Program-made: the position numbers and the translations under genes
The notes under the pieces: model-generated
What the model saw: only the letters and a program-made list of their open reading frames with translations
The model's database searches: none
Told to the model about the DNA's origin: nothing
In this document: positions 50,226-58,616 of the stretch, piece by piece
How the letters are laid out: the number at the start of each line of letters is the position of its first letter
How positions within the stretch are numbered: the stretch's first letter is position 1
From: Sinohyriopsis cumingii
Taxonomy: Eukaryota; Mollusca; Bivalvia; Unionida; Unionidae
Direction of reading: 5' to 3'
Assembly (NCBI GenBank): GCA_028554795.2
Contig: CM068841.1
Location: 27,273,721-27,337,720 of the forward strand
DNA length: 64,000 bases

Positions 50226-50582
50226 TTAGTTTCTAAGAATGCGATGTCCTGTGAGGATAGACTTTCTGGCGATAGGTCTGCTTCTTCGGAAAGAGAAGAA
50301 GAACTCTTTGGTGTCGATACGGCAATCGACAAAGCCTCTGTCAGCTTCAGGTTGCTGCTGCTGCTCTTGTTGTTGTTGTTGCTGCTGTCTCTGAAGTCTG
50401 TACTTCTCTGTCCATTCTTCTTTTTCCCTGTTCATTTCTTCTCTGAAGAGCTCTTCTATCAGGTCTTCAGTGATTTTTAACATTCTCACATTCTCTATTT
50501 CTTCTGGCTTCGGTATCAGACTGTGTCTGACCCTATGCAAATTCACGTAGGCTTCGTTGAGTTTAGCTAGTTTGGAGCACAT
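50226..50582 (-). CDS. Charged, Q-tract accessory protein, copy A
   Basis: About 118 aa from the ATG of MCSKLAKLNEAYVNLHRVRH. An in-frame TTG lies 24 bases upstream, so the original start may have been there. The N-terminal half is helical. Then comes an E/R-rich helix, a poly-Q tract, and a basic C-terminus (SFRRSRPIARKS). No known family. It shares promoter box and histone-type 3' end with its neighbour and sits next to the MCP end of the element. It looks whole apart from the uncertain start. Confidence 0.55.
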   Translation of the reverse strand: MCSKLAKLNEAYVNLHRVRHSLIPKPEEIENVRMLKITEDLIEELFREEMNREKEEWTEKYRLQRQQQQQQQEQQQQPEADRGFVDCRIDTKEFFFSFRRSRPIARKSILTGHRILRN

Positions 50583-50636
50583 CTTCTTAGGAGGATGAGT
50601 CGACAATGGATGGTTAGACTGGAAACAACCCCGGTT

Positions 50637-50667
50637 CTTAAAGTCAAAGCGCGGACGTGAAGGAAAA
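50637..50667 (-). promoter_or_regulatory. Promoter module of the gene at 50226
   Basis: A weak TATA-like ACTTTAAG (50637-50644) is followed upstream by TTTTCCTTCACGTCCGCGC (50649-50667), identical to the box before the gene at 49340. Confidence 0.55.
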
Positions 50668-50780
50668 CATCCCCCACACGGTTTTTGAGTCGCAACGTTC
50701 AGTGAGTGTCATGAGAGGGATAGTAAGAAATGAAAGAGCATCAATCCAACATTCTTAAAGCTAAACAAAAGACAAAGGCA

Positions 50781-50965
50781 TTTTTTTCAAAACACAACAT
50801 TTTTTATTCAAAAATCACTTAACACTAAACAACAACTCTAACATTTTTAACAATAATCCAACAATATAACATCAAACAATTTTTTCAAAACACAACATTT
50901 TTTATTCAAAAATCACTTAACACTAAACAACAACAACTCTAACATTTTTTAACAATAATCCAACA
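50781..50965. repeat. Direct repeat (two units of about 84 bp) holding MCP polyadenylation signals
   Basis: Both units contain TTTTTATTCAAAAATCACTT, so the minus strand has AATAAA at 50803-50808 and 50901-50906, downstream of the MCP stop at 51015. Core genes thus appear to use ordinary polyadenylation, in contrast to the accessory genes with stem-loops. Confidence 0.7.
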
Positions 50966-51014
50966 CTAAAAGTTTCTCTACTAGGTAAAGAGGGATAACA
51001 GTCTTCCATGGTTT

Positions 51015-52328
51015 CTAGTAATCTAGGATGACTTCTCTCAAACTGTTGATTTCTATGGTATTATCGAATTCTGCATACAGGATGACGTTCACCGTTTCAT
51101 CAGGGTCTCGGTCTTTAAACTGAATTTCCACACGAATCTGGCCGGATTTTATAGGGTGGAAATGTCCCTCGTCGCTGCCTTGGTCTGGAGTGAAATCGAA
51201 AGCCCACAAAGCGTAGCCTCCTGCATAATCCTCGTACGTAATACCGTGACTGGTATTGGTTCCTAACTGTCCGGTGGCTTCGTACAGGGACAAGTACGAT
51301 CTCAAGTAATTCTTCTTGGTAAAGTCAGGTTCGAAAGGTCGGGTACACAAGGTCTTGCCATCGCGACTGACTTCGATTTTGGACACGCCAAAGTGTTGAA
51401 AGTAGAAAGGATTTTTTTCGGCAGCTCCGTTGAAGGCTGTATTCTCGACGATACCAACGATCAAACGTTTGGGTAACTGTCCTTGGAACAGATGATCTTC
51501 GATCATGGATCGCTGTCCCTTGGGAATGGTGAAGGTTTTCACTTCCACGCGTCGTATGGGATACTTGGCAGTCGTTCTGCTCAACGTCTGACTGATGTCG
51601 TTTCCCACTTTAGGTAACACTTCCACACGGCGTACGTAGAGTCTGGCTTCTAGGATTTTGGTTTTGTAACCGTCACTATCAGCCATCAAATGGAAAGCGG
51701 CACTGCTACGATTCAGTCTCAGGCGGACATCCACCCCGTTCAGCAAATACTTTTCTTGCAACCACATGTCCAAATGCAAACGATCCATCAGTTCTAAACT
51801 TGTGTCGGCTCCCGTGATTCTCTTTCTTCGTTCTACAAATCCATCATTGTTGTCTTTCTTTTCATCAGTTTCCAATATTTCAAACTTGGTAGGTTCGTCA
51901 GCTTCCCATACCACACAGGCATTGAGATGAGTGTTCTTGGCATCTATTCCGTACGTCAAGAGATTTTCCAGGTAGGCACGATAAGGGTAAGTATCCATGC
52001 TGCTGCTGACCAGTTTGTTATTCAAGTACAAGTCCACTCCACTGAACAAGGAATGCATGAAATTGTTGACGGGAGCTACTGCTTCATCGTCTATAGCACC
52101 TCCAGTCTTATCTAGAATTTTGACTTTCAGGTACAAGTAACTGCTATTCAGATCGATGTAATCTTCGGGCTGTCCTTTGATTTCAAACTCGATGGGAGCG
52201 GAATCGGTCAATGAGGAGACGGGGTGAAATTCCACCCACTGGGATTCTTGCATCGTCATCATCGTGGGGGGCATGGCAAACAGATCCAGTTCCGTCTTGG
52301 AACAAGCGCAAGATTCTCGGTGCATCAT
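51015..52328 (-). CDS. Polinton major capsid protein (double jelly-roll)
   Basis: 437 aa starting MMHRESCACSKTELDLFAMP. The pattern WVEFHPVSSLTDSAPIEFEI, then DYIDLNSSYLYLKVKI and VNNFMHSLFSGVDLYLNN, is characteristic of the Polinton capsid family annotated in many animals as F54H12.2-like. In this family it forms hexon-like trimers with two jelly-roll domains each. Length is normal. The start is the first ATG after an A-rich leader, and two AATAAA signals follow. Neighbour order (pX-like, penton upstream) fits. The frame is whole. Confidence 0.9.
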   Translation of the reverse strand: MMHRESCACSKTELDLFAMPPTMMTMQESQWVEFHPVSSLTDSAPIEFEIKGQPEDYIDLNSSYLYLKVKILDKTGGAIDDEAVAPVNNFMHSLFSGVDLYLNNKLVSSSMDTYPYRAYLENLLTYGIDAKNTHLNACVVWEADEPTKFEILETDEKKDNNDGFVERRKRITGADTSLELMDRLHLDMWLQEKYLLNGVDVRLRLNRSSAAFHLMADSDGYKTKILEARLYVRRVEVLPKVGNDISQTLSRTTAKYPIRRVEVKTFTIPKGQRSMIEDHLFQGQLPKRLIVGIVENTAFNGAAEKNPFYFQHFGVSKIEVSRDGKTLCTRPFEPDFTKKNYLRSYLSLYEATGQLGTNTSHGITYEDYAGGYALWAFDFTPDQGSDEGHFHPIKSGQIRVEIQFKDRDPDETVNVILYAEFDNTIEINSLREVILDY

Positions 52329-52344
52329 TTTTTTGTCTCTTTTC

Positions 52345-52761
52345 TCAATAATCGAAAACGTCTAAGTCTCGAACGGTTCTTCTTTTCTTGGCCTTTCTCG
52401 CTTGAAGTCTGGTGAAAGGGTGTTTTCTTCGTCGTCTCTTTCTGCCTTGTCCTTGCTGAATGCCTGACTCGTTAGCGTGCAGGGCATTTATAGGTGTTTC
52501 TCGGTGACCCAAAATGTCTTTGCCCGTTTGCAGCAAGACATTTTTGCCTGCCCTCATGAAGGCTTCTTTAGGGTTTTGTTTGTCGATGATGACATTTTGG
52601 AGAAATTCTTTGCCTTGCGTCAGTGCCGCATCTTTCAAGGCGTGCAATCCGCGTGTCACCATCGGTTTCAACACCGGGGCCACCGAACGAAAGGTCGATT
52701 TTAACATATCTCCTAAACCGTGTCCTCGCTGTCGAGTAACCCCTCGGTACACTGGATACAT
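52345..52761 (-). CDS. Small basic virion protein, adenovirus pX/pVI-like in character
   Basis: 138 aa. The N-terminus (GHGLGDMLKSTFRSVAPVLK) is an amphipathic helix of the type seen in adenovirus pVI/pX and Polinton pX-like proteins. The C-terminus is very basic (GRKRRRRKHPFTRLQARKAK) and ends DLDVFDY. It lies between minor and major capsid genes, 16 bases upstream of the MCP start region. The role is inferred from position and composition: membrane-active or DNA-binding inner capsid protein. It looks whole. Confidence 0.6.
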   Translation of the reverse strand: MYPVYRGVTRQRGHGLGDMLKSTFRSVAPVLKPMVTRGLHALKDAALTQGKEFLQNVIIDKQNPKEAFMRAGKNVLLQTGKDILGHRETPINALHANESGIQQGQGRKRRRRKHPFTRLQARKAKKRRTVRDLDVFDY

Positions 52762-52764
52762 GAC

Positions 52765-53688
52765 TTACGAATCGTGAGAAAACCGTTTTCGAAAATGGAG
52801 TTTCACCGTGACTTTTCCTTTGGTGAATGGAATATTTTGTCCCAAATCTCCTTTTATAGTAATGTTGACCGTGTCCAAATACGACTTACTGACAGGCAAA
52901 TAGTGAGGATGTACAAATTCGCGGTGGACGTGGTAAGTGTTTCCACCTTCCTCGTCAGTGTTCGTGGCAGAATCCACTTTGAAAGGAATGACACGCAGTA
53001 ACGGTACGGAGGTGTGTCCCACCACGTTATACTCCACCACATCGGAGTACACAAACATCAAATTCAGTCCTTGGTTCAGTTCTACCGGGGCACGAAATAA
53101 CTTGCTAAAAGACTCGTTGTCGTAAACGATGGGTAATTCGCTTTTCTTCATCATGCTCATTCTCAGGTTCATGTCTCCGCCCAACATGTCATACAATTCA
53201 GGACAAAATAAAATGGACAGGATTTTACTCCGTTCAAATTTCATCAAGAAGCGACGAGCTGTTTTCTGGTACTCCATGGTGACACTTTTGTTAACATGCT
53301 CCAAAGCTTTCAGAAACACGGCATTAAACCTGGAGGCTATGGTGCTGACCAAATGTTGACCACTAAAATAATAGCCTGGGGAAATGAACAAGTGATAGGT
53401 GGTGTACTTTTGTGTACGGGTTTTCTTGTCATATTTGACATTGCTATCCATCCACTGTTGCAATTGTTCGTCATGAACTTCCACATCAAAAAAATTTTCA
53501 TTGGGAAGGACATTGAGGACTTGGGTCGGGTGAATCATTTCTACTAAAGCCACTTCCCAATGGGCTTCGTGATCTAAGGGGATGGCTTGAGGTAATTTGG
53601 CCGTGTAACAGCACAACGTGTTCTTGGGAAACACCTCCATGGAACTGTCACTGGGTAAGGTTAAGTAAAATTGGTTTTGGTGACTCAT
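52765..53688 (-). CDS. Minor capsid protein (penton type, single jelly roll)
   Basis: 307 aa. It starts FYLTLPSDSSMEVFPKNTLC and continues YTAKLPQAIPLDHEAHWEVA, the standard opening of Polinton minor capsid (penton) proteins. The stop is four bases upstream of the next gene's start codon, so the genes are tightly packed. Homologous broken gene at 17930-18883 in copy B. It looks whole. Confidence 0.8.
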   Translation of the reverse strand: MSHQNQFYLTLPSDSSMEVFPKNTLCCYTAKLPQAIPLDHEAHWEVALVEMIHPTQVLNVLPNENFFDVEVHDEQLQQWMDSNVKYDKKTRTQKYTTYHLFISPGYYFSGQHLVSTIASRFNAVFLKALEHVNKSVTMEYQKTARRFLMKFERSKILSILFCPELYDMLGGDMNLRMSMMKKSELPIVYDNESFSKLFRAPVELNQGLNLMFVYSDVVEYNVVGHTSVPLLRVIPFKVDSATNTDEEGGNTYHVHREFVHPHYLPVSKSYLDTVNITIKGDLGQNIPFTKGKVTVKLHFRKRFSHDS

Positions 53689-54098
53689 AATTCCAGAGTT
53701 CTGTGGCTGTCCGAGGGGTTAGTGGACGTCAGAGGCGTGTCTCCGCCCAAAATGGGGTTCTGGTTGTGGTTGGAGTGGTGACTGGCACTGGCACCGGACA
53801 CAAGGTTACCGTGGTTCCCGTTGGAGGTGAATTTCAGGGAGGGATTGGGAAGCAGGTAACCGATGCAACTGCTCAATAAAATGGTCCACAATTGTTTGTC
53901 TCCTTGTTGCAAACTCAAATTGGCGATGGCTGCCCCGATGACACAATACACCACGAAGATTTGGCAGAAAAAGACGATTTGCGTTTTAGGCACACGTTCT
54001 CCACACCACACCCACAAGGGTTGTTTTTGTAAATCTTGCACAGAAGAACTGGGTGAAGGAGGCGTGGTCGACGTAGCTGCGTCTGTGTGAAAAGGCAT
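53685..54098 (-). CDS. Two-TM membrane protein conserved in Polintons
   Basis: About 137 aa from the ATG at 54098 (MPFHTDAATS). The body has PKTQIVFFCQIFVVYCVIGA (TM1) and LWTILLSSCIGYLLPNPSLK (TM2-like). Similar short membrane proteins are seen next to capsid genes in other animal Polintons, as I remember. A Ser/His/Asn-rich tail follows and overlaps the next start by four bases. A TATA box lies within the end of the integrase gene. Role unknown, perhaps in virion membrane or assembly. It looks whole. Confidence 0.65.
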   Translation of the reverse strand: MPFHTDAATSTTPPSPSSSVQDLQKQPLWVWCGERVPKTQIVFFCQIFVVYCVIGAAIANLSLQQGDKQLWTILLSSCIGYLLPNPSLKFTSNGNHGNLVSGASASHHSNHNQNPILGGDTPLTSTNPSDSHRTLEL

Positions 54099-54103
54099 GA
54101 TGG

Positions 54104-55213
54104 TCACTTCTTTTTATAGTCGATGACTTGCGAAGCGTCGATCCAAGAATCGAAACTGGGTGGATATCCTTTCCAACGTACTTTGACTTCTTTGACACGT
54201 CGTTTGCCCACTTTACGGGTTCTGCGTTCGAGAATGCTTTCGATGTCGTACACGTCGTCTTCTTTTTTGGTGACACGTTGTAACTCGGGGAAATAAAACG
54301 TTCCTTTGAGCACTTCTCCGTTCATGTCTTCCAATTTATAGACGGCAGGATGACGGCCATGCACTCGTCCAGTGACGCGAAACAATTCGGTCGTCCAGTT
54401 AGGTAAGTAACCTTTGTCGAAAGTGCGTTTGGTTTTGCCAATGCGCACCCAATCTCCTACGGCCAACATTCCACTTTTCTCGGGGACAGCCCTCGTCGGG
54501 GACGTACCAAACAGACGCTCAAACACCAACACTTCGTTCTCGGGAGTCACGTCTTGCGGGGCACGTCCGATGCTTCGATGGTAAGATTGGTTGTACGCTT
54601 GCACCAGGTGCGGTAAGATGTCGATGTACTTCAGAGTGTGGTGATGCGTAAAATATTTCCACATGCGTTCTTTCAAAGTGCGTTGAAAACGTTCCACGAT
54701 GCTGGCTTTGGTTTCGGGATTCTCGGTGGTAAAAAAATGAATGTCACGTTTCTTTAATTCTTTTTGGAAAGCTTGGTTCAGAAATTCGGTACCTTTGTCC
54801 GTTTGCCATCGAAGAGGGTGACGACCGCTTTGTTTCAACACCCGTTACAGGGCTCGCACTAACTCACTGCTCGATTTGGAAGTCAAGGGTACGACCCAGG
54901 CAGATTTGGAAAAGACGTCGATGACACAAAACAAATATTTGTAGCCACGATTGTAGCTGGCCAAATGAGAGACATCGGCTAAATCGGCTTGCCATTGATG
55001 ATCGATGCCTTCCACTCGGGTGCGACTTCTGGCAAACTTGCGTCGAATGGGTTTGTGTAAAGTGTAGGTAGCTTGTTCTTGTAACCATCGTTGCACTTGA
55101 GGTAAACGGAGACTTTTCAGTCGCGTTTTGGCAGCACGATACAATTTTTGAACTCCTGCGTAACCTGCAGGATGCGAGGGATCGTAGTAAATGCTGGCTA
55201 AGACTTTTTCCAT
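54104..55213 (-). pseudogene. Polinton integrase (DDE/RNase H fold) with C-terminal chromodomain, copy A (about one break)
   Basis: The N-terminal part reads VLASIYYDPSHPAGYAGVQK, then the catalytic core shows HQWQADLADVSHL (first Asp), RWQTDKGTEFLN (second Asp) and SIVERFQRTLKERMW (Glu). The end (VRWKGYPPSFDSWIDASQVI) is a chromodomain, known to guide some integrases to histone marks. This is the F54H12.3-like family. It is followed directly by the membrane-protein gene. About one break. Confidence 0.85.
54112..54119 (-). promoter_or_regulatory. TATA box embedded in the last integrase codons
   Basis: CTATAAAA on the minus strand overlaps the codons for the DYKK end of the integrase, about 14 bases before the membrane-protein ATG at 54098. 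The same sequence is kept in copy B (about 19070-19078). Confidence 0.5.
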
Positions 55214-55233
55214 TTTTTGTATTGGTTGGTGTG

Positions 55234-55881
55234 TTAATAAGACACCCACTCTTGGAGGATGCTACTCTTTTTCTCTTGAGGTATTTTCTTGGATTGCAAT
55301 GCTTTGCGTGTGCGGCCAGCAATAGGTGTCGAAGAGGAGAAGGATGTCTGAGCGGGGGATATCGGTTCTTGTTTCACTTCTGTCTTCACTTCTGTCTTCA
55401 CTTTCTTTTTCTCTTGAGAGGAAGAAGGGGTGGCCATCATCTTTTTAATCCATCCAATTCTGGAGGTAGGTGGTGTTGTTAACTTGCGTACTTTTTCTGG
55501 TGGAGTTTGAAACCCTTCCACTTCTTCTTCTCCTTTTTCTGTCTTGGTCACGGGTACTGGTGGTACTGGTACTGGTACTGGTACTGGTGATGGTGCTGGA
55601 CTTTTCATCAAGGTCTTAAAATCTTTCAGAGTGGGTAGAGCTGTTTCGTCTAAAGCTTTCTGGTGAAAGAGTTGCAGTCGTTGCAAGAGTTGACCGTACT
55701 TTTGCGATTTTTCTGTTTCGGACAAATCTTGGCGATCCATCAAGGACTGCAATTCGTGTTGTAACTGGGACATCTCGCTCAAATGGGGATTGGGAGGTAA
55801 ATGCGGGGTGTGTTGTTCTTGCCACCGATGGTATTCCATCCATCGTTTGTAAGGCACTAAAGCTAGTTTTCGTCCTTCCAT
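55234..55881 (-). CDS. Conserved Polinton protein of unknown function (215 aa)
   Basis: Residues 1-80 include LALVPYKRWMEYHRWQEQ and a helical block (SEMSQLQHELQSLM, SETEKSQKYGQLLQRLQLF) that resembles a protein found repeatedly in animal Polintons. The centre is a Pro/Val repeat (PVPVPVPVPPVPV), and the tail is S/T/K-rich. A TATA-like AAGATAAAAAG (about 55927-55937) lies some 50 bases upstream. No enzymatic motif. Possibly an internal virion or scaffold protein. It looks whole. Confidence 0.6.
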   Translation of the reverse strand: MEGRKLALVPYKRWMEYHRWQEQHTPHLPPNPHLSEMSQLQHELQSLMDRQDLSETEKSQKYGQLLQRLQLFHQKALDETALPTLKDFKTLMKSPAPSPVPVPVPVPPVPVTKTEKGEEEVEGFQTPPEKVRKLTTPPTSRIGWIKKMMATPSSSQEKKKVKTEVKTEVKQEPISPAQTSFSSSTPIAGRTRKALQSKKIPQEKKSSILQEWVSY

Positions 55882-55929
55882 GGGGTTGTCAGGGGTCGAT
55901 TTTGAGATCTTGGAACTTCCGAGGCCTTT

Positions 55930-56316
55930 TTATCTTGCTCCCACCAGTCCTCCCAACATGGTTCCCAAGACTCCTTTCAGTATGGGGCCTAACAAGAGAG
56001 GTAAAATACCTCCACGTTGCACTAACATCTTCTTTTTTTGACGAATGGGAATTTTCTTTTGAACCATTTGGCGAAGAACGTGACGATGTTTGCCTAAGCA
56101 TTGTTTCTGGTGTTTGGACAAAGGGATCGTGCCTTTCAAAACGTTCAAACAACATTCGCACACGGTATCGATGACCTCTTTGGAGGCCGTTTGAATGAGT
56201 TTTTTTCGTAGGGGTGGAGAAGCTTTGGACAGGACAGATAGCATGTCCCCATGTTTGGCTAAACGTGGTGGCAGTCCTTTCCTTTTCTTTCCTTGGGGTT
56301 TTCTGGAGGGTGACAT
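55930..56316 (-). CDS. Conserved 128-aa Polinton protein with basic centre and hydrophobic Gly-rich tail
   Basis: The start chosen is MSPSRKPQGKKRKGLPPRLA at 56316, because a TATA box (TATAAAAAAG, 56371-56380) lies about 55 bases upstream. A longer frame would begin before that box. The middle has TVCECCLNVLKGTIPLSKHQ and a basic stretch. The end (GGILPLLLGPILKGVLGTML) is strongly hydrophobic. This architecture recurs in Polintons, and a pVI-like or core role is possible but unproven. It looks whole. Confidence 0.6.
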   Translation of the reverse strand: MSPSRKPQGKKRKGLPPRLAKHGDMLSVLSKASPPLRKKLIQTASKEVIDTVCECCLNVLKGTIPLSKHQKQCLGKHRHVLRQMVQKKIPIRQKKKMLVQRGGILPLLLGPILKGVLGTMLGGLVGAR

Positions 56317-56375
56317 CTTTGAGTCTTCAGGAGCACCAAAAAACACTGATACCCCGACTTGGTCACAGGCCTTTT

Positions 56376-57320
56376 TTATACTGGAACGCGTCGCCACTGA
56401 TTGTCTTGACGTCGTATTAGTTTGAGGACAGGCATGACACGTCGTGCAGGGGTACGTAACGGACTAAATCGAGCCAGTTCTTGCTTGGACAAATCCAGTA
56501 AACCTTGTAACATGCCCGATCTTTCATGGACTTTGATTTTGGGAGAAGGTACTTTGTGAGCAGCAGCCACTGCCACTAAATTGGAAGGTCCTGCCACTGG
56601 GGAAGTTCTTTTGGGGGTCATCAACGGAGAAGTTCTTGGTGTGATCAACGTCTCCAAGTACTCTTCAGTTCTGGGTGTCATTAACGGAGAAGTGGACAAA
56701 CGTGAGGCTGCCGGAGACGCAGTCACCGCCGTGGCAGGTCGTGGTTTGCGAGTGTAAGGTTGCGTCCTGGCCGAAGTGCCTCTCTTGCGACTAGTTTTCT
56801 GTGGACTATTCTTTTTCTGGGGACTTTTTCTCTGTTTCTTTTTCTGGGGGCTTCTTTTCTTTTTCCGGGGTGGTGGCGTCTGGTCAGAGGAGGGTCCTGC
56901 CACTGGAGAAGTTCTCCTTGGGGACCTGGTCTTTTTCTTCTTGGGGCTTCGTTGGACTTTTGTCTTGGGGATAACTTTGGGGGCATTAGGATCCCATCTT
57001 AAGAGTGAGCGAATGATGACCCCTCCTAGAGTACCGCTCCCTCCAGGTTTCAAAATGATTTGTTTTTTGGTTTGGGTGTCGATGCGGGGATCGGCCAGTT
57101 GGACCAAAGCGACTTTGTTTCGATCGAAAAAGCGTTTGGTTTGATGAGGAATCTGAATGATTCCTTGGAGTAATTGACGTGCGGTCACCGTGAACCATCG
57201 TAAGACTTCTTTGAGACTAGCTTCTAAGACACGAGCTCGTGTTTGTGGATCTTTTTCTCGACTGATGCCATACAAGGCACGAATCAATTTGACGGGAAGA
57301 TGCGACTGAAGGGACGTCAT
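56376..57320 (-). CDS. SPKK-rich core-like DNA-binding protein
   Basis: 314 aa from the ATG of MTSLQSHLPVKLIRALYGIS. That start is supported by a TATA box at 57360-57367 about 40 bases upstream, although the open frame extends further. Residues 1-110 form a conserved helical domain. The rest is rich in SPKK, SPRR and TPRR motifs (for example RSPKKKKTRSPRRTSP). Such motifs bind the DNA minor groove in histone H1 and sperm histones. Likely role: condensing the genome in the particle, comparable to adenovirus core proteins. It looks whole. Confidence 0.65.
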   Translation of the reverse strand: MTSLQSHLPVKLIRALYGISREKDPQTRARVLEASLKEVLRWFTVTARQLLQGIIQIPHQTKRFFDRNKVALVQLADPRIDTQTKKQIILKPGGSGTLGGVIIRSLLRWDPNAPKVIPKTKVQRSPKKKKTRSPRRTSPVAGPSSDQTPPPRKKKRSPQKKKQRKSPQKKNSPQKTSRKRGTSARTQPYTRKPRPATAVTASPAASRLSTSPLMTPRTEEYLETLITPRTSPLMTPKRTSPVAGPSNLVAVAAAHKVPSPKIKVHERSGMLQGLLDLSKQELARFSPLRTPARRVMPVLKLIRRQDNQWRRVPV

Positions 57321-57359
57321 GTTCACACTGTGTGAGACAGACGAAAAAGGGTCTGAGGT

Positions 57360-57367
57360 TTTTATAG
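57360..57367 (-). promoter_or_regulatory. TATA box of the core-like gene
   Basis: CTATAAAA on the minus strand 40 bases before the start codon at 57320. It lies just beyond the end of the ATPase gene. Confidence 0.6.
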
Positions 57368-57373
57368 ATTTTT

Positions 57374-58117
57374 TTATGGAGAGTGAAATGAAGTCGAGGA
57401 CGGAGACGTGTACAGGACAGGTCCTCCGTCTTGGCACCAGTGGTGAAACAAGTGGGTACGAAATCGCAAATCCTCGGGAGTCGTAGGTTTCAAATCGACG
57501 AGTAAATAGGCGTGTGGCGTTTGAGTGGCATCGTCGTACGCCTGAGTCAGCCAAGGCGTTCCTAACTGTTTGGCTAAGACTTGCACTTGCGATTTATCTC
57601 GAGGGCTTTTAAACAAGACCACGTAATGCGCATTGAGACTGATGGTGCGATGGGCTTTACTTTGTTGAAACAAATTTTGGGTGATGTAAACGACACTGGC
57701 ATTACGGTGATGCCCTTTGCGCGTGAACCACAGTTTAATTTCTTCTTCGTCTTCTCCTAACATGTCGTCGAAAATGACCAAATGGGTTAGACGGGAGTCA
57801 GAGACGATGCCATCGTCTTCTTTAGGAATGCCTTCCACAAACACGATGAAATCGCCTTGACTTTCTCGCAAGAGGCTGTACGCCGATTGCCACTCTTTGT
57901 AACACCACACGATTCGTTGAGGGGGTCGATCGATCAAATGATGTTTATGTTCGATCAAACGTTTGACGAATTCGGTTTTGCCTGAACCGCTAGGTCCAGC
58001 AATGAGCATGTTAAAGGGATGGCGAAGATACAAAGCCTCCCAACTGGCACGATCTAAGTGTTCGTCGATGACTTTGACAGTAGAGGAAGAGGGAGCAGAG
58101 ACAGCAGAGGTAGCCAT
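57374..58117 (-). CDS. FtsK/HerA-type DNA packaging ATPase
   Basis: 247 aa from the ATG of MATSAVSAPSSSTVKVIDEH. An open extension of 13 codons lies upstream, but a TATA box at about 58163-58177 favours the inner start. Walker A is AGPSGSGKTEF (residues about 40-50) and Walker B is HLVIFDDMLGED (about 112-123). A conserved VYITQNLFQQSK follows. The A32/FtsK-HerA family of Polintons packages DNA into the capsid. Broken homologues occur in copies B and C. It looks whole. Confidence 0.9.
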   Translation of the reverse strand: MATSAVSAPSSSTVKVIDEHLDRASWEALYLRHPFNMLIAGPSGSGKTEFVKRLIEHKHHLIDRPPQRIVWCYKEWQSAYSLLRESQGDFIVFVEGIPKEDDGIVSDSRLTHLVIFDDMLGEDEEEIKLWFTRKGHHRNASVVYITQNLFQQSKAHRTISLNAHYVVLFKSPRDKSQVQVLAKQLGTPWLTQAYDDATQTPHAYLLVDLKPTTPEDLRFRTHLFHHWCQDGGPVLYTSPSSTSFHSP

Positions 58118-58162
58118 AGTGTGAGAAATGTCACTTGTGACATGAAAAACAAACAAGACAAG

Positions 58163-58193
58163 AGTTTATATACTTTTTCAGAACACGTTTATT
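58163..58193 (-). promoter_or_regulatory. Back-to-back polyadenylation signal and ATPase TATA box
   Basis: On the minus strand AATAAA (58188-58193, end of the upstream accessory gene) is followed only ten bases later by GTATATAAAC, the ATPase promoter. The same pairing is seen in copy C (about 43390-43420). Confidence 0.6.
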
Positions 58194-58204
58194 GAATGTT
58201 TTTT

Positions 58205-58590
58205 TCAAACATGAATACGAAAGACAAAAATACATAAAAGCCAAAGGCTTAAGTACAAGAATAAAAGGCACATGATAACCATGAACGTGGAATAAACACA
58301 AGTGTCTGTACAACATGTTTTGGGTAAAGTTCTAACCAGTTCTATAGTAGGGGGTAAGGTCACACAAGTGTCCTCCCGAAAGGGTCTTTCAGGCCTGTCC
58401 ACGACAGTCCTGTCCTGGGTGACGGGTTCTTCTGGCACCGTCACTAACACAGGTTGAAAAGTAACTTTTTTCCTTGAATAACTCTCGTGCATACTGGGCC
58501 ACCTCTTGTGTCCAAGCCTCAAAACCCTGGTCTCGGTGATGTCCAACATTTGACTCCTAACCAATCTGGTTTCTTCTTCGTCAACGACAT
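58205..58590 (-). pseudogene. Collapsed accessory island of copy A (remnants of genes delta and gamma)
   Basis: The region starts with MSLTKKKPDWLGVKCW, like gene delta in copies B and C, and continues with GFEAWTQEV and a C-terminal hydrophobic segment like the end of gene gamma. So copy A keeps only the outer parts of two genes and lacks the BIR gene. Compared with B about 1.4 kb is missing in all. Confidence 0.6.
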
Positions 58591-58616
58591 GGTAAGTTAC
58601 TTCAATGAACAATGAA

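Noticed and set aside
56376-57554. Longer 392-aa start for the core-like protein
   Set aside because: The TATA box at 57360-57367 and the conserved start in copies B and C place the start at 57320.
58205-58612. 135-aa frame in copy A as an independent gene
   Set aside because: It begins at a TTG, and comparison with copies B and C shows it is a fusion of remnants of two accessory genes.
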